From Stercorarius parasiticus (lineage: Eukaryota > Chordata > Aves > Charadriiformes > Stercorariidae): a DNA stretch of 64,000 bases. The stretch is from positions 62,001 to 126,000 of the forward strand of contig VWZL01003422.1 in the NCBI GenBank assembly GCA_013396915.1, written 5' to 3'. Numbering within the stretch: position 1 is the stretch's first letter; each line of letters begins with the position of its first letter. The translations under genes were made by a program, and so were the position numbers. The notes under the pieces are model-generated. The model did not search any database, had not been told where the DNA came from, and saw only the letters and a program-made list of their open reading frames with translations. Positions 28,401-40,500 of this stretch are shown here, in pieces.

Positions 28401-29131
28401 CAGGACTTCATTAATTTATATTTCAATTGGAATAAAATCCATGCTGTTTATTTCAGTATCGATCAAATTGGTATTAGTCACTTGGGCAGTGCTCTGCATG
28501 AGTTCTGGTTATGTTCTGGTTAACTCCCTTCAGAGACACCAGTGTTGCCTGTGAATCAAGCAGAACAATTTATTCATGAAGAGAAGCCTAATGGATGGTT
28601 TGGACAGCCTCCAAAAGCACAGCTCTCCCTATCTGAACAGCCTGAAACATTTCAGCACTTGAAAACAAAATCCAGAGATGGGCATGGCTGAGAGCTGCAC
28701 GAAAACTGATGGCCTGAGATTGCTTCTTCCTTTCTGTGCTTCCTCAGTGTCTCAGGACAACTTGACTCCTAGAAGGGAAGGATTTGGGAATCCAAATCCA
28801 GCCCAAATGGCATTGCCCCAAATCCACAGCTTTACATTCTAAACTTCAAGGGTTGAGGTCTAGAAAGCTTCTGAAAAAGTATTGTGATGACTTACAGGTG
28901 CAATGTGTCCTGGGCCCCTGCATGGCATTACTTAGCTTTATTTGAATTAGCATGTCCTAAAGTCTGAAGTGACTGTGAGATCTGAAAAAAATTAGAATGC
29001 AGGGCAATTTGAGACACAGCTAAAGGGAGCTTTTTGTTGGTACAGGGTGGTTTTAGCTGTGATTACTGTGATTACAAAAATAGTTAAGTCCAGTAAAAAT
29101 TAGCCTGAAAGTGTACCTGGAATGGGGGTTT
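25440..29131. other. Noncoding sequence, partly CNE-like
   Basis: A 145-codon plus-strand frame (26057-26494) and a 120-codon minus-strand frame (27997-28359) are the longest and show no recognisable domain. The 27200-27460 part is AT-rich without low complexity and resembles vertebrate conserved noncoding elements in texture, which is only an impression. T runs interrupted by G lie at about 27068-27096. Confidence 0.5.
26934..26969. repeat. 36-bp alternating purine/pyrimidine tract
   Basis: Every base from 26934 to 26969 alternates purine and pyrimidine without a break. Most steps are CA/TG, with a few CG and AT steps. Its centre is the 12-bp palindrome acacacgtgtgt at 26942-26953. Alternating tracts of this kind favour left-handed Z-DNA under negative supercoiling. 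It is also a decayed (CA)n/(TG)n microsatellite. Confidence 0.85.
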
Positions 29132-29136
29132 TAGGG
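29132..29136. repeat. Target-site duplication, left copy (TAGGG)
   Basis: This pentamer lies immediately before the TG that begins the LTR. The same pentamer follows the terminal CA at 29485-29489. A 5-bp duplication is the length usual for ERVL-type integrases. Confidence 0.75.
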
Positions 29137-29484
29137 TGCAGTGGGTTGACCCCAACCAGCAGCTAAACACTCATCTGGCCACTTGCTCACTCCCCCCGCA
29201 GTGGGATGGGGGTGAGGATTGGAAGAGCAAAAGTNTACCTTGGAAAGACTAGCTCTCTCTTTGGTCCCACCTGTGTCTGCTCCCAGCCACTTGCACACCC
29301 CCAGCCGACTCACTGAGGGGGGCAGAGTGAGAATGAAGGAAGGTCTTAATGCTCTGTGAGCACTGTTCAGCAGGAGCTAGAACATCGGTGTGTTATCAAC
29401 ACTGATGAAGTCACAAATCTAAACCACAGCACCATTCGGGCTGCTAGGAAGAAAATTAATTCCATCCCAGCCATATCCTGTGCA
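29137..29484 (+). mobile_element. Solo LTR of an avian endogenous retrovirus (ERVL-like), internally shortened
   Basis: The element starts with TG, ends with CA and is flanked by a perfect TAGGG duplication, the hallmarks of an integrated LTR. Both ends resemble an LTR family common in bird genomes: a 5' part with a C-rich stretch followed by a G-rich one, and a 3' part with a segment around aagaaaattaattccatccc. The family recognition is from memory. At about 348 bases it is shorter than I would expect. The middle seems to be missing, and the only ambiguous base in the window (29235) sits at that junction. No gag, pol or env sequence adjoins it, so it is a solo LTR formed by LTR-LTR recombination. 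Strand is inferred from the order of the recognised ends. It is an old, non-functional copy. Confidence 0.75.
29235..29235. other. Single ambiguous base (N)
   Basis: This is the only N in the window. It follows the string agcaaaagt inside the solo LTR, where the sequence jumps from the 5' part of the LTR to its 3' part. It may be a collapsed assembly gap rather than an uncertain base. Confidence 0.9.
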
Positions 29485-29489
29485 TAGGG
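29485..29489. repeat. Target-site duplication, right copy (TAGGG)
   Basis: This is an exact copy of the pentamer at 29132-29136, lying directly after the LTR's terminal CA. Confidence 0.75.
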
Positions 29490-31926
29490 TTTTAGAAGGG
29501 AGAGGGGTTTTTTCAGATGCATGTCTCTTGAAGTCAGCAGGAGCTGGGGAGCAGAATCAAGAGGCTACATCACGCTTCCCAAAATGGCAGTAAGAAGACA
29601 CTATTAGCTGCAGGCCTGGACACAAAGCCACTTTCATCAATTCCAGCAGTGATTTTGTTTGGTGATAGTCACCCATGATACACGGCACAAGACAGGAGAT
29701 AGAAAACCAATTAGTTCATGAGTTAAGAGGATGGAGTTTGCTTGGGTGACGGCAGTAGCATTCACTTCTGAAGGCCACAGTGCATGCTGGCTTCCAGGAT
29801 CAGTGTTTGCACTTCTCTTCTGCCCAGACAAAGAGGTGCCGTCAGCCAACAAGAGAAAAATGCTTTGTAAGGGAAGGAAGCGTGGTGTTTCCTAAGGTCC
29901 TGCAAGTGGGTTATTTCCTATGGAGCCCAGTTTTCGGCTGGGAGTGTTGACTTGGGGAATGTCAATTTGAGAGGCTGTTTGTGGAGCATGCACTGTCCCT
30001 TTCTGGCAATGTAGCTTGAGCTTGTCTGGATGATGCACACGTTTCCAGTGGTGCAATACGTGAGCATATTGGATGGCGAGGCAACATGGGGCTGTGGTTT
30101 CTTCATGTGTTTTTGTTAGGAATGTTTGTGCTGTGAGTGTTGAGAGAGCTTGAAAACTCACTTGGTCAAAGTGGAGAGAATTCCTGTGTCCACTCTGTCA
30201 CAATCATCAGTCCATGAGTTAGTGCTGGCTGGTGGGGGTGTCTCATCTTAGAAATTGTCATAACTGGGCACTGATGGTCATTTATCCTTGCACAGTTTTG
30301 TTAGAAAAATGCCAAGTGGGTACAAAGCGCTTCCGAGCGAGAACATAGCAGTGATAGTTGTGTGACATTGCAGTAGTACACAAGTGGAGAAATCTTTACC
30401 CAGACATTGTAAGGGCTCCTTAGAAGCCAAGATGTCTGCTGCTCCAGCCTTTGGCTGCAGATGGAAAAGACCCTCATGTGCTAATTGCAAATTCCATAGA
30501 AGGAGACAGATAGCATCGGCAGAAGCACACACCAACAGGAAATACATACAGGAGAAAGGGCAGGTATGTGGTATGAAGTCTTGAATAGCTGCCAAAAAGC
30601 TGATCGATGTATTTAATCACTCAGAGGAATCCCAGAGCCTGTGTGGTACAGTGAGGGTCCCTCGAGATGGAAGCGTTACTGCCTATAAGTAATGTTCCTG
30701 TTTACTCCCACTGATGCTTTATGTAACAATCCTGCTCTGCCCCTGACTGCCTGTCAGATCTAAAATAACTTTCCTTCTGATGGATGCCTTCATGCTGGAG
30801 GGGAATTGTGGGGATTTTCAGTATGAAATGGCCAGAAGCAAGAACAGGTATTCTCTCTGCGCTGTCTTCTAGAGGCACATAGAGGCTTGAAGGCGGATGA
30901 TGAAGATCCAGGCACTAAACCCTGCATTTTTTTCCCAGATGTTTCTTTACCTGAAGTAAGGATTATGAGAACAAGAGTCTTTTGCTTTGGGAGAGAGACT
31001 CTGTGATCAGTCAGATGCTTCCGTGAGTTTTGCATTAAAATACAAAGTAGAAATCCTAACATCATAATCTCAGCTGCTCTCTTTTCTGACTTCCTTGCCA
31101 TGTTGTATTTCCATTAAGTTGTGGAAGGCAAGGCTAGGAAGATGATGCAAAGGCAAATGTCCAAGCCGTGTCCATAGTATTGAAGAACTGATGATTATAT
31201 TCCAGCTGCCCTTGACCTAAACCCCTAATCAACCAGTCATGTTGCAGCGGCATACGGAGGGATATTTAAGTTGCCTTGAATCATTTAAAAAAAAAAAATA
31301 ACCACCACAACCTTTTTAGTCCCTATCTGCAGATAAAGCTGTATATTTTTCCCCCTTTATGAGAAGCGGAAGGGGGAAGCACTGTTGGAGAGACGCCGTG
31401 GGACACATTGTGTTGTGGGGCAGAACATGAAAATTGCAGCAGCATCTTAAAACAATTCAAGGTGTCAGCAACCAAGTTCCTACCAGGAATGTTGCTTTGA
31501 TGACGCAGCAAGCTAATCTTCTAGGACTTGCTGAGGTCATGGCTCAGCTCGCATTTAATGAACAGCAAAGTTTGTGGTAAAGAGGTAGGCTCTGATTCTT
31601 TTCAAATCTTTTACCTTGCTCTGAGATTTACCAGGGCAAAACTCACCCTGAATCATTTTGGGCCATCTCCCTTGACTGTTAAATAGAGGAAGAGAAGCAG
31701 CAGCTAAAACTTGACCTTGTTTAGAAGAACTGTAATTATTTATGTCCTTTTTATGGACTGCTGCTGCCAGCAACTTTCTCTCACTTTGCGGTTGTGGGTC
31801 ACAGTGCCTGCTGCTGATGTGTGTTCAGCTGGGCAAATATCGCATGCCATATTCCATGAATATATTCCCTTGATCAGAAATCAGAATTTCTTTCAGCTGT
31901 GTTTTTCTCTCTTCATCTGCTCTGTT

Positions 31927-31946
31927 TCCATCCATCCATCCATCCA
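31927..31946. repeat. (TCCA)5 simple repeat
   Basis: Five uninterrupted TCCA units form a tetranucleotide microsatellite. Confidence 0.9.
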
Positions 31947-32323
31947 CCATACCCCCACCAGTAAGACCTACTGCTCAGTTTTTCTCGAGACTAACACAGT
32001 CTGAAAATGCAGTTGCTTTTCATTTTATGCATGTGACTTAGACCTCTCAAAGTCATGTTTTCATCCCCCTTCCTCATGTCTTCCCAGTAAGCTGTTTTGA
32101 GATGTCAAGGGATAAACCTAAGTTGCATTTGTCTATTACAAAAAATCTGAGGTCTTGGCTACACTGTGAACACCTGCCCAAAATAGGACACCAAAGGCTG
32201 CTACACCCACCAAATGTTTCCTCACTGGGACATAGCTGTGCTTTGTACTGTCAGGATGTAAAGGAAAAAAATATACCTTTGTGTGGACACAGACATACAG
32301 CATAACACAAGTTATCTTTGTTT

Positions 32324-32350
32324 AAAAAAAAAAAGGGGGGGGGTGGGGGG
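32324..32350. repeat. Poly-A/poly-G tract
   Basis: Eleven A are followed by nine G, one T and six G. The whole 27-base tract is purine except for the single T. Such a homopolymer junction is prone to slippage and sequencing error, and the G runs could stack into a quadruplex. Confidence 0.9.
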
Positions 32351-35300
32351 TTGCTGGTATAACCATATCTACACATGGGATTGCTGCCAGCACAGCTCCA
32401 TCAGTGAGGGATCACACCTCTTCATATCCCTGCCTTGCAGAGGTATGCTGGCAGAAATGCTTGTGCATACGTCACCAGTTGTTGCCTGATTTTTCTCTTT
32501 AAAAGGACTCTGCTGATGGGAAGCAGAGGGAGCGAGAGACCTGGCCTGAATTCCTTCACTTCACTCGCAGAATAGCTCCCGTGGGAGAGGAGAGACTAAT
32601 AAATGGGGTGTGAGTTTGAGATACTGGTCCCCTGACAAACATACGCATCGGCTGAAATGGTGTGAATCCAGGCTGCTCTTGTCTCTCTGGTATTATCTGA
32701 GTAACGTGATTCTCATTATGGCTGGAGCAGAGCCATGCAAGTTTGGTCCTCAGTGGGAGAAGGGAGACATTGTGTGGTCGCAGCTCTCTAGGGCAATCCT
32801 GAAATTCAGCCTTGCTTCAAGGCTGCATTGGCTGTTTCAAGCTTGCTGGTGGCCACCTGACATGATTGAATTTAGCAGAATCAGAGAAATCACCTGCAAA
32901 ATCACCCAGTGACGCAGTTTCCCATTGAAAAGGCATCTGGAACTAAGCTTGCTTTGGATACAGGTTAATTTTGCATATTTTAATGTATTTATGGTCATGC
33001 TGAGCTAGTCCTACACGAAGTGTAGGATAAGGCCCACTCCTGCCCCAGCAGCTCAGAGTCGGGAACCACAATCAGTGAATCATCGATGTAGGATTGAAAG
33101 TATCGGCAAAGTAGTCTGGTTTTCCAACTTCCTTCACCACACAGGCAAATCCATAGTGTTACCAAAGTCCCTCTTATCCTCTTTGACATATGACCTCTGA
33201 TGTGGACTATTTGCTCTAGAGCAATGAGCTGGGAGGTGGTTGTCCATGCCGTCTGCAAAGGAGACATTTTCCTGATAGTATCTCACACCTTCAGCCGTGG
33301 AGCACCAGGAACCTGAAGCCATTTGTTCCTAAGTGTGTCTTCTCATTACCTCACCAACATCTAAACCCTTTCTTTGATCCCACCAAGATCCTGATGCCAG
33401 AAAAGCTTTCCTGCAGTTGTTTCTATAGTTGGACAATGCAACCTGTGAAAGTCATTTTACCTGGGTTCTTTGATGTACCAAAGTGTTCCCTAAATCCACC
33501 TATTCTTGCACTTAAGGTCTGGTCAAATGCTGTGTAACGTTCAACTTGTATCTCAGGTTTCATGACACAAGTTTTGTATTCAGTTAACTCCAGTTTGGAT
33601 GCCTGTAAAATTCCCAATATGCAAATGTCCTAAACTTGTCAAATTTGGACTGGAAATCTCATTAGAGCAGGCTTTTGTGTGCTGTGTCCCTGACTTCCCT
33701 TCCAAGTAAGCTGTCTTCAAACTACTTTATGGTAGTTCTCTTGGGATTTTTGCTTTTCTATTCTTGCCTTTCCCCAGAACAGGAGGTAAAAGAAGAGGAA
33801 GGAAAAGAGAAAAAAATATGCTGGAAAATGACAAATGTGAAAATAATTTGCATATGTGAATTTTTTTCCAACCTTCTGCACAGGTTCGTTTCAGATCAAA
33901 GTTCAGGTCATTCCCCAGTGCCTGAGGTTTTTTATTTTCCATGCTCGCAGCACAGAGGATGGTGGAACTAATATGAAGTGATGCCAGTGCCTGTTTGGAC
34001 ATTACTTGGATCCGTAAAAATGCGCTCAGTGTTTTCCAAGTATAAAAAAGCCAAAAGAAACCACCTTGATGTACCATGTGATGTTATTTGCTTTGACCCA
34101 GGAGAACTAAAATGAAAGGTCTCTCTGAACGCAGGGTGTTCAAAACCATCCCAGTTTTTTACATATATGTGTGAGGAAGGAAATGTGGTGTTTACAGGGC
34201 ACACTGAGCTTCAGCTTGTGTATTTGCCTCTGCACGTCTGTGTGTCCACGCAGAATTTCCCAAGTTTCTCTAGTCCAACTTTTAAAGGTGGGCAAACAGA
34301 GAGCTCATCTTCCAAATTACACAAATTGAACCTTTTGTTGGAAATGTCAGTAAGCAGGGCCAGGGCTGGGAAGCTCCTTCCAGGCAGGCTCACTGGTCAA
34401 GTGCAGTCTCCTAGGTTAAATCTTGGGCTGGGCAGGGGGAGCGGGGCGCGGTTGGAGCCCTGTGAGGTGCTGCTACAGCTGGTTGTTCAATCGCGATGTA
34501 CCGTGTAATTCAAATATAAATATGAAATGGAGCTGCTGTTATTTCTAGCTCTTCATGGGACTGTTCTTGTCCGCAAGGTTCTTGAGCGCCTGTGCAGTTT
34601 GGGACTGAAAGCCAGGGCAGTTTGAGGCTGGACCCAGGAATGCCAGTATCGATAAGCAGTGCTCAGCTGGACTGAAACCTCGGAACTGCTCTGCGCTTCA
34701 TCTTGCCTAAAACAGGAATAACTCTACTTTTTCTTCCTACCTGCTTTCCTTGGTACAATGCTGTGAGATCCATGGATGAACCACTTCGGAATCAACACTT
34801 TGTGCAAATACCAGGCTGATAAGCTGGGGAACTGTTAGCTGGTGGACAAACACCTCAGGAGGAGTCTGTGCAGTTCTCAGCCTTGTGCTGGGGTTGACGG
34901 TTTTTGTCTATCCTATTTTCCCACCATACCTGCTGGTTTGGCGGTAATGAGAGAAGTGGAGGGGTGAAACACTGGGCCTAGCACTGACTGTTGAGCCCAG
35001 TCTCAGTTTCAGCTATTTGGAGATCAACGTAGCAGCTGCTGGTATACTAAGATATTAACTGGCATCAATACCCTGCCTAACCTCCACTCATTCTCCTAAC
35101 AGCACTTGGCGTGGGGATGCGTCACTTGGGGTTCAGCTAGACAGAGCAAAGAGAAATAGCAATAACGGAAGAACAGCAAGGATGCAGAACTAAGATGTGA
35201 GAGGAGAAGAGGTCTCCACGAGCAGGATGTGCACCGGTAGAACAGGTATGATTATACACAGGAGCACGTTGGACATCTATGAAACAGCTACATAGGTGAT

Positions 35301-37491
35301 GTGAATTGAAATAGTGGAAAACCAGAGTATGTAGACTGCTACACCAGGATGGGAAAAGCAGATGCACTCGTAGGTGTGACGTTCTCTCCATCAGCTCCCA
35401 GTGGAGTTTTAAGTGGCAGTCACTGAAAATGAGATGCCTTTGCTCACCCTCAATGAGGCCTGAGAACTCAGTCCTGAGTGTGAATGCAGGTTCCATCTTT
35501 GGTGTGTAAGAACAAGCTTCGTTCTCATTGCGCTGGCTGACTTAGTCAGCTGTGATCAGAGCCTCCCTTGGCTCTGTATTAACACAACCAGCATCTGCAA
35601 AAGTATGGTATTGTGCAGATACCTGCAACTTGCAGGTGGACACCTGTGCACAGAGGAATATCCATGTCTGTCCAGACTGTCCAAGTCCCAGGCTCAACTG
35701 GCAGATTATTTTTCCTGTTTAAAAATTGCATCACCCGTCCCCTTGCCCAGCCAGAGGAGGAACATCTCTCCTCCTTGCTGCAATGTTTTACAGGATTGAT
35801 GGCCTTCTCCCACCCCCATGCTGCCCTACTTTGGCTTTGGGTTTAATCTGGCCTTACTTAAACAGCCTGTTTTTCTCATGCAGGTGGTTGACAGGGGGCT
35901 GGGGATGAATGCCTAAACTCTTTGAGCATTTCTGAGTGTGAAACATGTAAATCAGTCTGTGTTCAGGGATGCTCACTGTACCTGTTACTGAAGTTTGAAA
36001 CAATGCCAGCTCTGGCCTGACACAAATAAAGGTGTCTAATCTAATTGCTGCTCCCTGCTGCAGGGATTACTTGTCCTTGGTGTGCTGGGACTCACATCTG
36101 GTGACACTTACCCCGTTTAATCCTGGGGATGTTATCCCTGCCACGGGAGGGGCTCCCCAGGCAGCCATCTGTGCTCTGCCCACCTTGACATTGCCTCTCC
36201 CCTGGCATCCCCTTGTGACTGAGTGAAGCAGGGAGAATTAAAAGCAGGAGTAATATGTCTATGGAATAGCAGGTCACTCTGACAGCGGTGGGGAGGTCTA
36301 GTTGGATTGAGTTTTTGGCTTTTAAATGAAAGAGGCACTAGGTTGCTGTTTCGTCCAGAAGCCATTAATTAGCGATTAGTGGCTCACTGGGCCAAACTCA
36401 AGGCTTTGCCTATCCAGTTTAGTACACCCCAAATTGCTCCAATATTTTGATGTGCACTGGGAGGCATACCATTTTGATAGGCCCTTGGCTTTTTAAAAAT
36501 TTTATTCTTTTTATCCCAAGCTACAGGACCTTTTGTTTTTAAACCTGGAGGGTCCTTATTTGTGATTGCTACTCGTGATGCAAACAGCAATCCTCAGGCA
36601 TGTGCGTGCCGCTCATGTTGGTTAATAGCTAAATCTGAACAGTGTCCTCTGCTGTCTGTGCACAAGGGCGTACTCTCAAGTGCTTGTAGCTTTATTTTAC
36701 AACCACAATTTCTTCTAAACTTAGCAGAGCATACACTTTGTCAGGAACTGTTTCCATGCCAAGTTTCAGGTTTCAAAGTAATGACATTTTTGAGCTATCC
36801 CCTACTTCTTTCCTTCTGTGTGTCTCCCTCTCACTTGCACACAAAACTTTCTTTTTAGTGTAGGAAATTATATTTTTTCCACACATTCGTAACTTAAAAC
36901 ATCTGAAGAGGTTTTGCTCCAAGTTTATATTTAAAAGAAGTAATGAAAGCCAACACTGGCAGAGAAAGCAGTGTGAAAAGTTGCAGCTCAGAAGATTCAG
37001 GAACATTATGGGCATTTGCAGAGGAGGACTAAAATGGAAGTCCTTGCAGCCTGCCTTAGCAGGAATCTGTATGCGATATTCAATAAGATTATAGCTGCTG
37101 TAGCACAGAGTAGTACTCCTGTTTGGGCAACTTAATATGCTTTATAGAGCGATGAGAATTACTTCCTGGCAGTCCAGTCGGTTGTGATCCAGCATCTTCA
37201 AAAGCACTGCGAAGGCTGAGTATTTATATATTTGAAGATCTGACCGGGAGGGCTGTGCTGTGAGTTTCTGGTCCATTAACAATTACAAACATCTGGGCTT
37301 TCTTCATACTAGCATCGTGAAGTCAGCAGCCTTTTGGACAACTCCATCTGGCCTGGCAGAATCTTCCACCATTCTGTGACATTGTGGGGTTTATTTACTG
37401 GCTGTCCCCCTGAAGAAAACCAGTGTAATATAGGCTGGGTCTAGGTTGTCTAGGGGCTGGAAGCCCTATGTTTCAGAGGGGTGCTCTTAAT

Positions 37492-37507
37492 CTATGTCTA
37501 GACATAG
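37492..37507. repeat. 16-bp perfect palindrome
   Basis: The sequence ctatgtctagacatag is identical to its reverse complement. A second pair, atctatg (37490-37496) and catagat (37508-37514), overlaps it and extends the symmetry imperfectly. This could be a dimeric protein-binding site, but no factor is suggested with confidence. Confidence 0.85.
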
Positions 37508-40500
37508 CATAGATGTTCCTACATCTTCACTCTAGTTGAGGAATAGCATTAGATTTTGGTGACCGTGTGGCTGCTGGTCAAGGCAACGAGCTAGGCTTTG
37601 ATTTTCCTCAGAAAGTGAAGTTTCTCCACCTTAATATCTTGTGAGCCAGATGCTGCCATCTCCTACAGATTTTCCTCCCCTCCCACCCTGTCCTCTGAAG
37701 CCTCCCAGCAGTTGTTTTATGAGCAACGATGTACGCAGTGGTTTCAAAATGTGCACATCTTTTGTGGATTTTGCTGAGCTCTAGCCCAAAGTTGCTCTTT
37801 CATGCACTGCACAGTTGGCTACGTGGCAGAAAGTGTGAGATCTGTAAGACAAGACTAGGAAGTAGATCGTGGACTAGGACATACATCTTCTGCTTGCTTT
37901 TTGTATAACAGAAAGGGTTTTCAGCTATAGGACCAGGGTGACAACTTGGCTACCACAGAAGGAGCCAGCCATCTCACAGATCTAATGCTCTTAAGTGTGT
38001 CCCTAGTTTATGTTTCGCTCTGGAGATCTCAAACCTACCAAATTACTTTCTGTAGTGCTGTTAGGTGTGTAAAAGGATTTGAGGTGCTACGCAGTTAATC
38101 CTGGCTGTAATGCCAACGACAATGACAAATTGGCCAGCCTCCTCTTTGGCGACATCCTTGCCCATTTCCAAACCCCAATGTTATATCTGGCTTGAATCTT
38201 TGTGATCAGGTAAATTAAATTCTTAGGTCTAAACAGTGCAGGAATCTGTAAAAATGGAGAAGAGTAGGAGCTAAAGTGGCCTCAAGTAAGCTTATCTTTT
38301 TGTCTAAACAAGCTTCAGCTGGGAAAGTGGCAGACCTTCTGGGACCAAATTGTAGGTTCACTGGCCTGAAAAGGATGATTTGACATTTCATCTTTAGGCC
38401 TGGCAGGATTTGTTTGGGTGCAACCCATCTGTTATGCATGAGCATGAAAGATCCCATGTACTTTCCATAGAAATCTTTTTAAGCTTGGGACTGTTTCAGA
38501 CTTTTGGCCATGGAAGTATTTGTAAATTTAAAAACAATCTGCTGATTTTCTTTAAACCAGCCTTGTTTAGTGTGTTTCTCACTTTTGTACTGCTTTGAGT
38601 TGTGCGTGGGCACTGTATTTAAAAAATAAAAAAAGGAAAATCCAAGGATATTGTTATCACCAGAGAAAAACTCCTAGAAGCGGTGCCTTGGTGTAGTAAA
38701 TGCCGTGTAAACCCCAAGTAACAAAATGTTCTTTCATTTACCACCTACCATAACACAAAGTGGCATTTTTGGGTGTCAACACTGGTGTGTACCATGCACA
38801 GTGTGCAGCTCCTGCAGCAACCTGATGAAATGCTGCCTGTTGTTGTTTCTAAGCTTGTGTTTTTGGGACATGCCAGGTTAGATACAGGAGGTTTCTTTGT
38901 GACTTAGCATCTGTAAACAGCCTCGTTTGCTTTGGCCTCTCTGCCGATTGACATCTGCCCCTTGCTAATTACGCACAGATTAAAAGGTGATCACCCAGCT
39001 ACTTATCTTTACAGTCCAGGTGGCGGTGCCATGTGGTGTGTGTTTAACATGCCAGGAGAGCTGGGAGCCTCTTGTCCCACACCAGTCACCCTTGGTCACC
39101 ATGCCCACCGCACAGCTCTATTTCTACTTGTTAAATAAATAGCACCTTCTAAACGTGTAGGCGGGTTGTCTAGTGTGGCGCTGGCCCTTCCAAACATGCT
39201 CTGAAGTTGAAACTGTCTGTTCAACTTGGCCAGGATTTATCATTAGAGCTGTATGGGCTAGAAAGCGTATTTGTGGCTGGCTTGCCTGAATAGCCCGCAG
39301 TGTAATCTCCCTCTTTCCTTAGTGGGAGGAGCTGCCAAAAATAGCAAGCCAAGAATTTGTCCATGTTATTTCTGGGATTGCACCAGGAATTGACATCAGG
39401 AGGAGAGGAGACAAAAATCAAGCAGTGTGAGAAGTTTAGGGTCCATGGTGGTTTGGGTTTGCAGGCTGCCTTGGGGCTGCGTGGAGGGGGCTGGTGGCTA
39501 CCTCTTGCGCGTGTGTGCTCCCATGTGCGAGACTGTCCCCAGGCCTTAGGTGGCTTGAACGAGGTGACTTAAGTCTCTGTTCTCTGTTAGGGCAAACCTG
39601 CTTGGCCCAGCGCATCGGGCGGAGCTGGGCAGTCCATTTTGTGGACCCATGGAAAAATAATGTCCCCTGCAACAGCCGCGGGACTGTGCAAAGAGTGAAG
39701 TGTTAGTTCTGCAGCTGAGAAAAGGCATGAATGAGCCCCAGCTGAATCTGCCTTCACAAAAGCCTGTGAATTGAGCTGTGACTTGTCTGTGGAAAGTGCT
39801 GTTTGTGCTGTAGGAGACATCACCGCCCTGGACAGCTGGGCGGGATCCCAGGGACAGGGATGGAGACGCTGAGCATGCCTCTGCCACTGCTGCCCCATAC
39901 AGACCCAGATGGCCCGTACACCATGGGGATGTTTCTGAGACCAGCTTGAATGACCCTCCCAGTAGAAAATTTTTGATTATTGCTGGTCAGCAAAAGGAAT
40001 ATTGAATGTAATGCTACATTGGTCCTACCTGGTGTTTTCTGTGTTATCTACCCCTTCCTTTCTCCCATCCTCTTTGCTTTTAGCATGTATCCATTGGGAG
40101 GAGCAGTAATTAGCATCCTAGTCTGCTCGCACAGCAGCTTCCCTATCAGCACCAACCCTATCACATGCCACCGCTTGCTTGGGAAAAGGGCAGGGGATGT
40201 TTAGAAAGCTGAGGTGACCCTGGGCTGAATGATGAGACGTGAGGTAAGAATAGGATATTCTTGTTGGAGAGAGAAGTGAAAGGCGGTCACGGCAAGGAGG
40301 GAGGAACTTGGGCTGTTGCATTGACAGTGTAGGAACACGGACTGCACATGAGTGGTAAATCAAGCTTTGTTAGTCTTCTTGCTGAAATAACCACTTTGTT
40401 AGCCCAAATAGATTCATACAAGTATGTCACATGCATTGCGGAAGAGTTCAGAACTGCCTCTATGCGCTAGAGAAAGATCTGTCTCCCTCCAACACAGGCT

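Larger units (their letters stand above)
29490..37491. other. Noncoding sequence with some weakly protein-like minus-strand stretches
   Basis: No gene can be supported. Minus-strand stretches at 32995-33617 and 36384-36590 read somewhat like degraded protein but are broken by stops and match no family I can name. An 8-bp inverted repeat with a 3-base loop lies at 33009-33027. Frames elsewhere reach at most 119 codons (minus, 35137-35496), without recognisable motifs. Confidence 0.45.

Noticed and set aside
37320..37400. Possible CR1 tail (accattctgtgac)
   Set aside because: Only one octamer-like unit, and the preceding bases do not match CR1.
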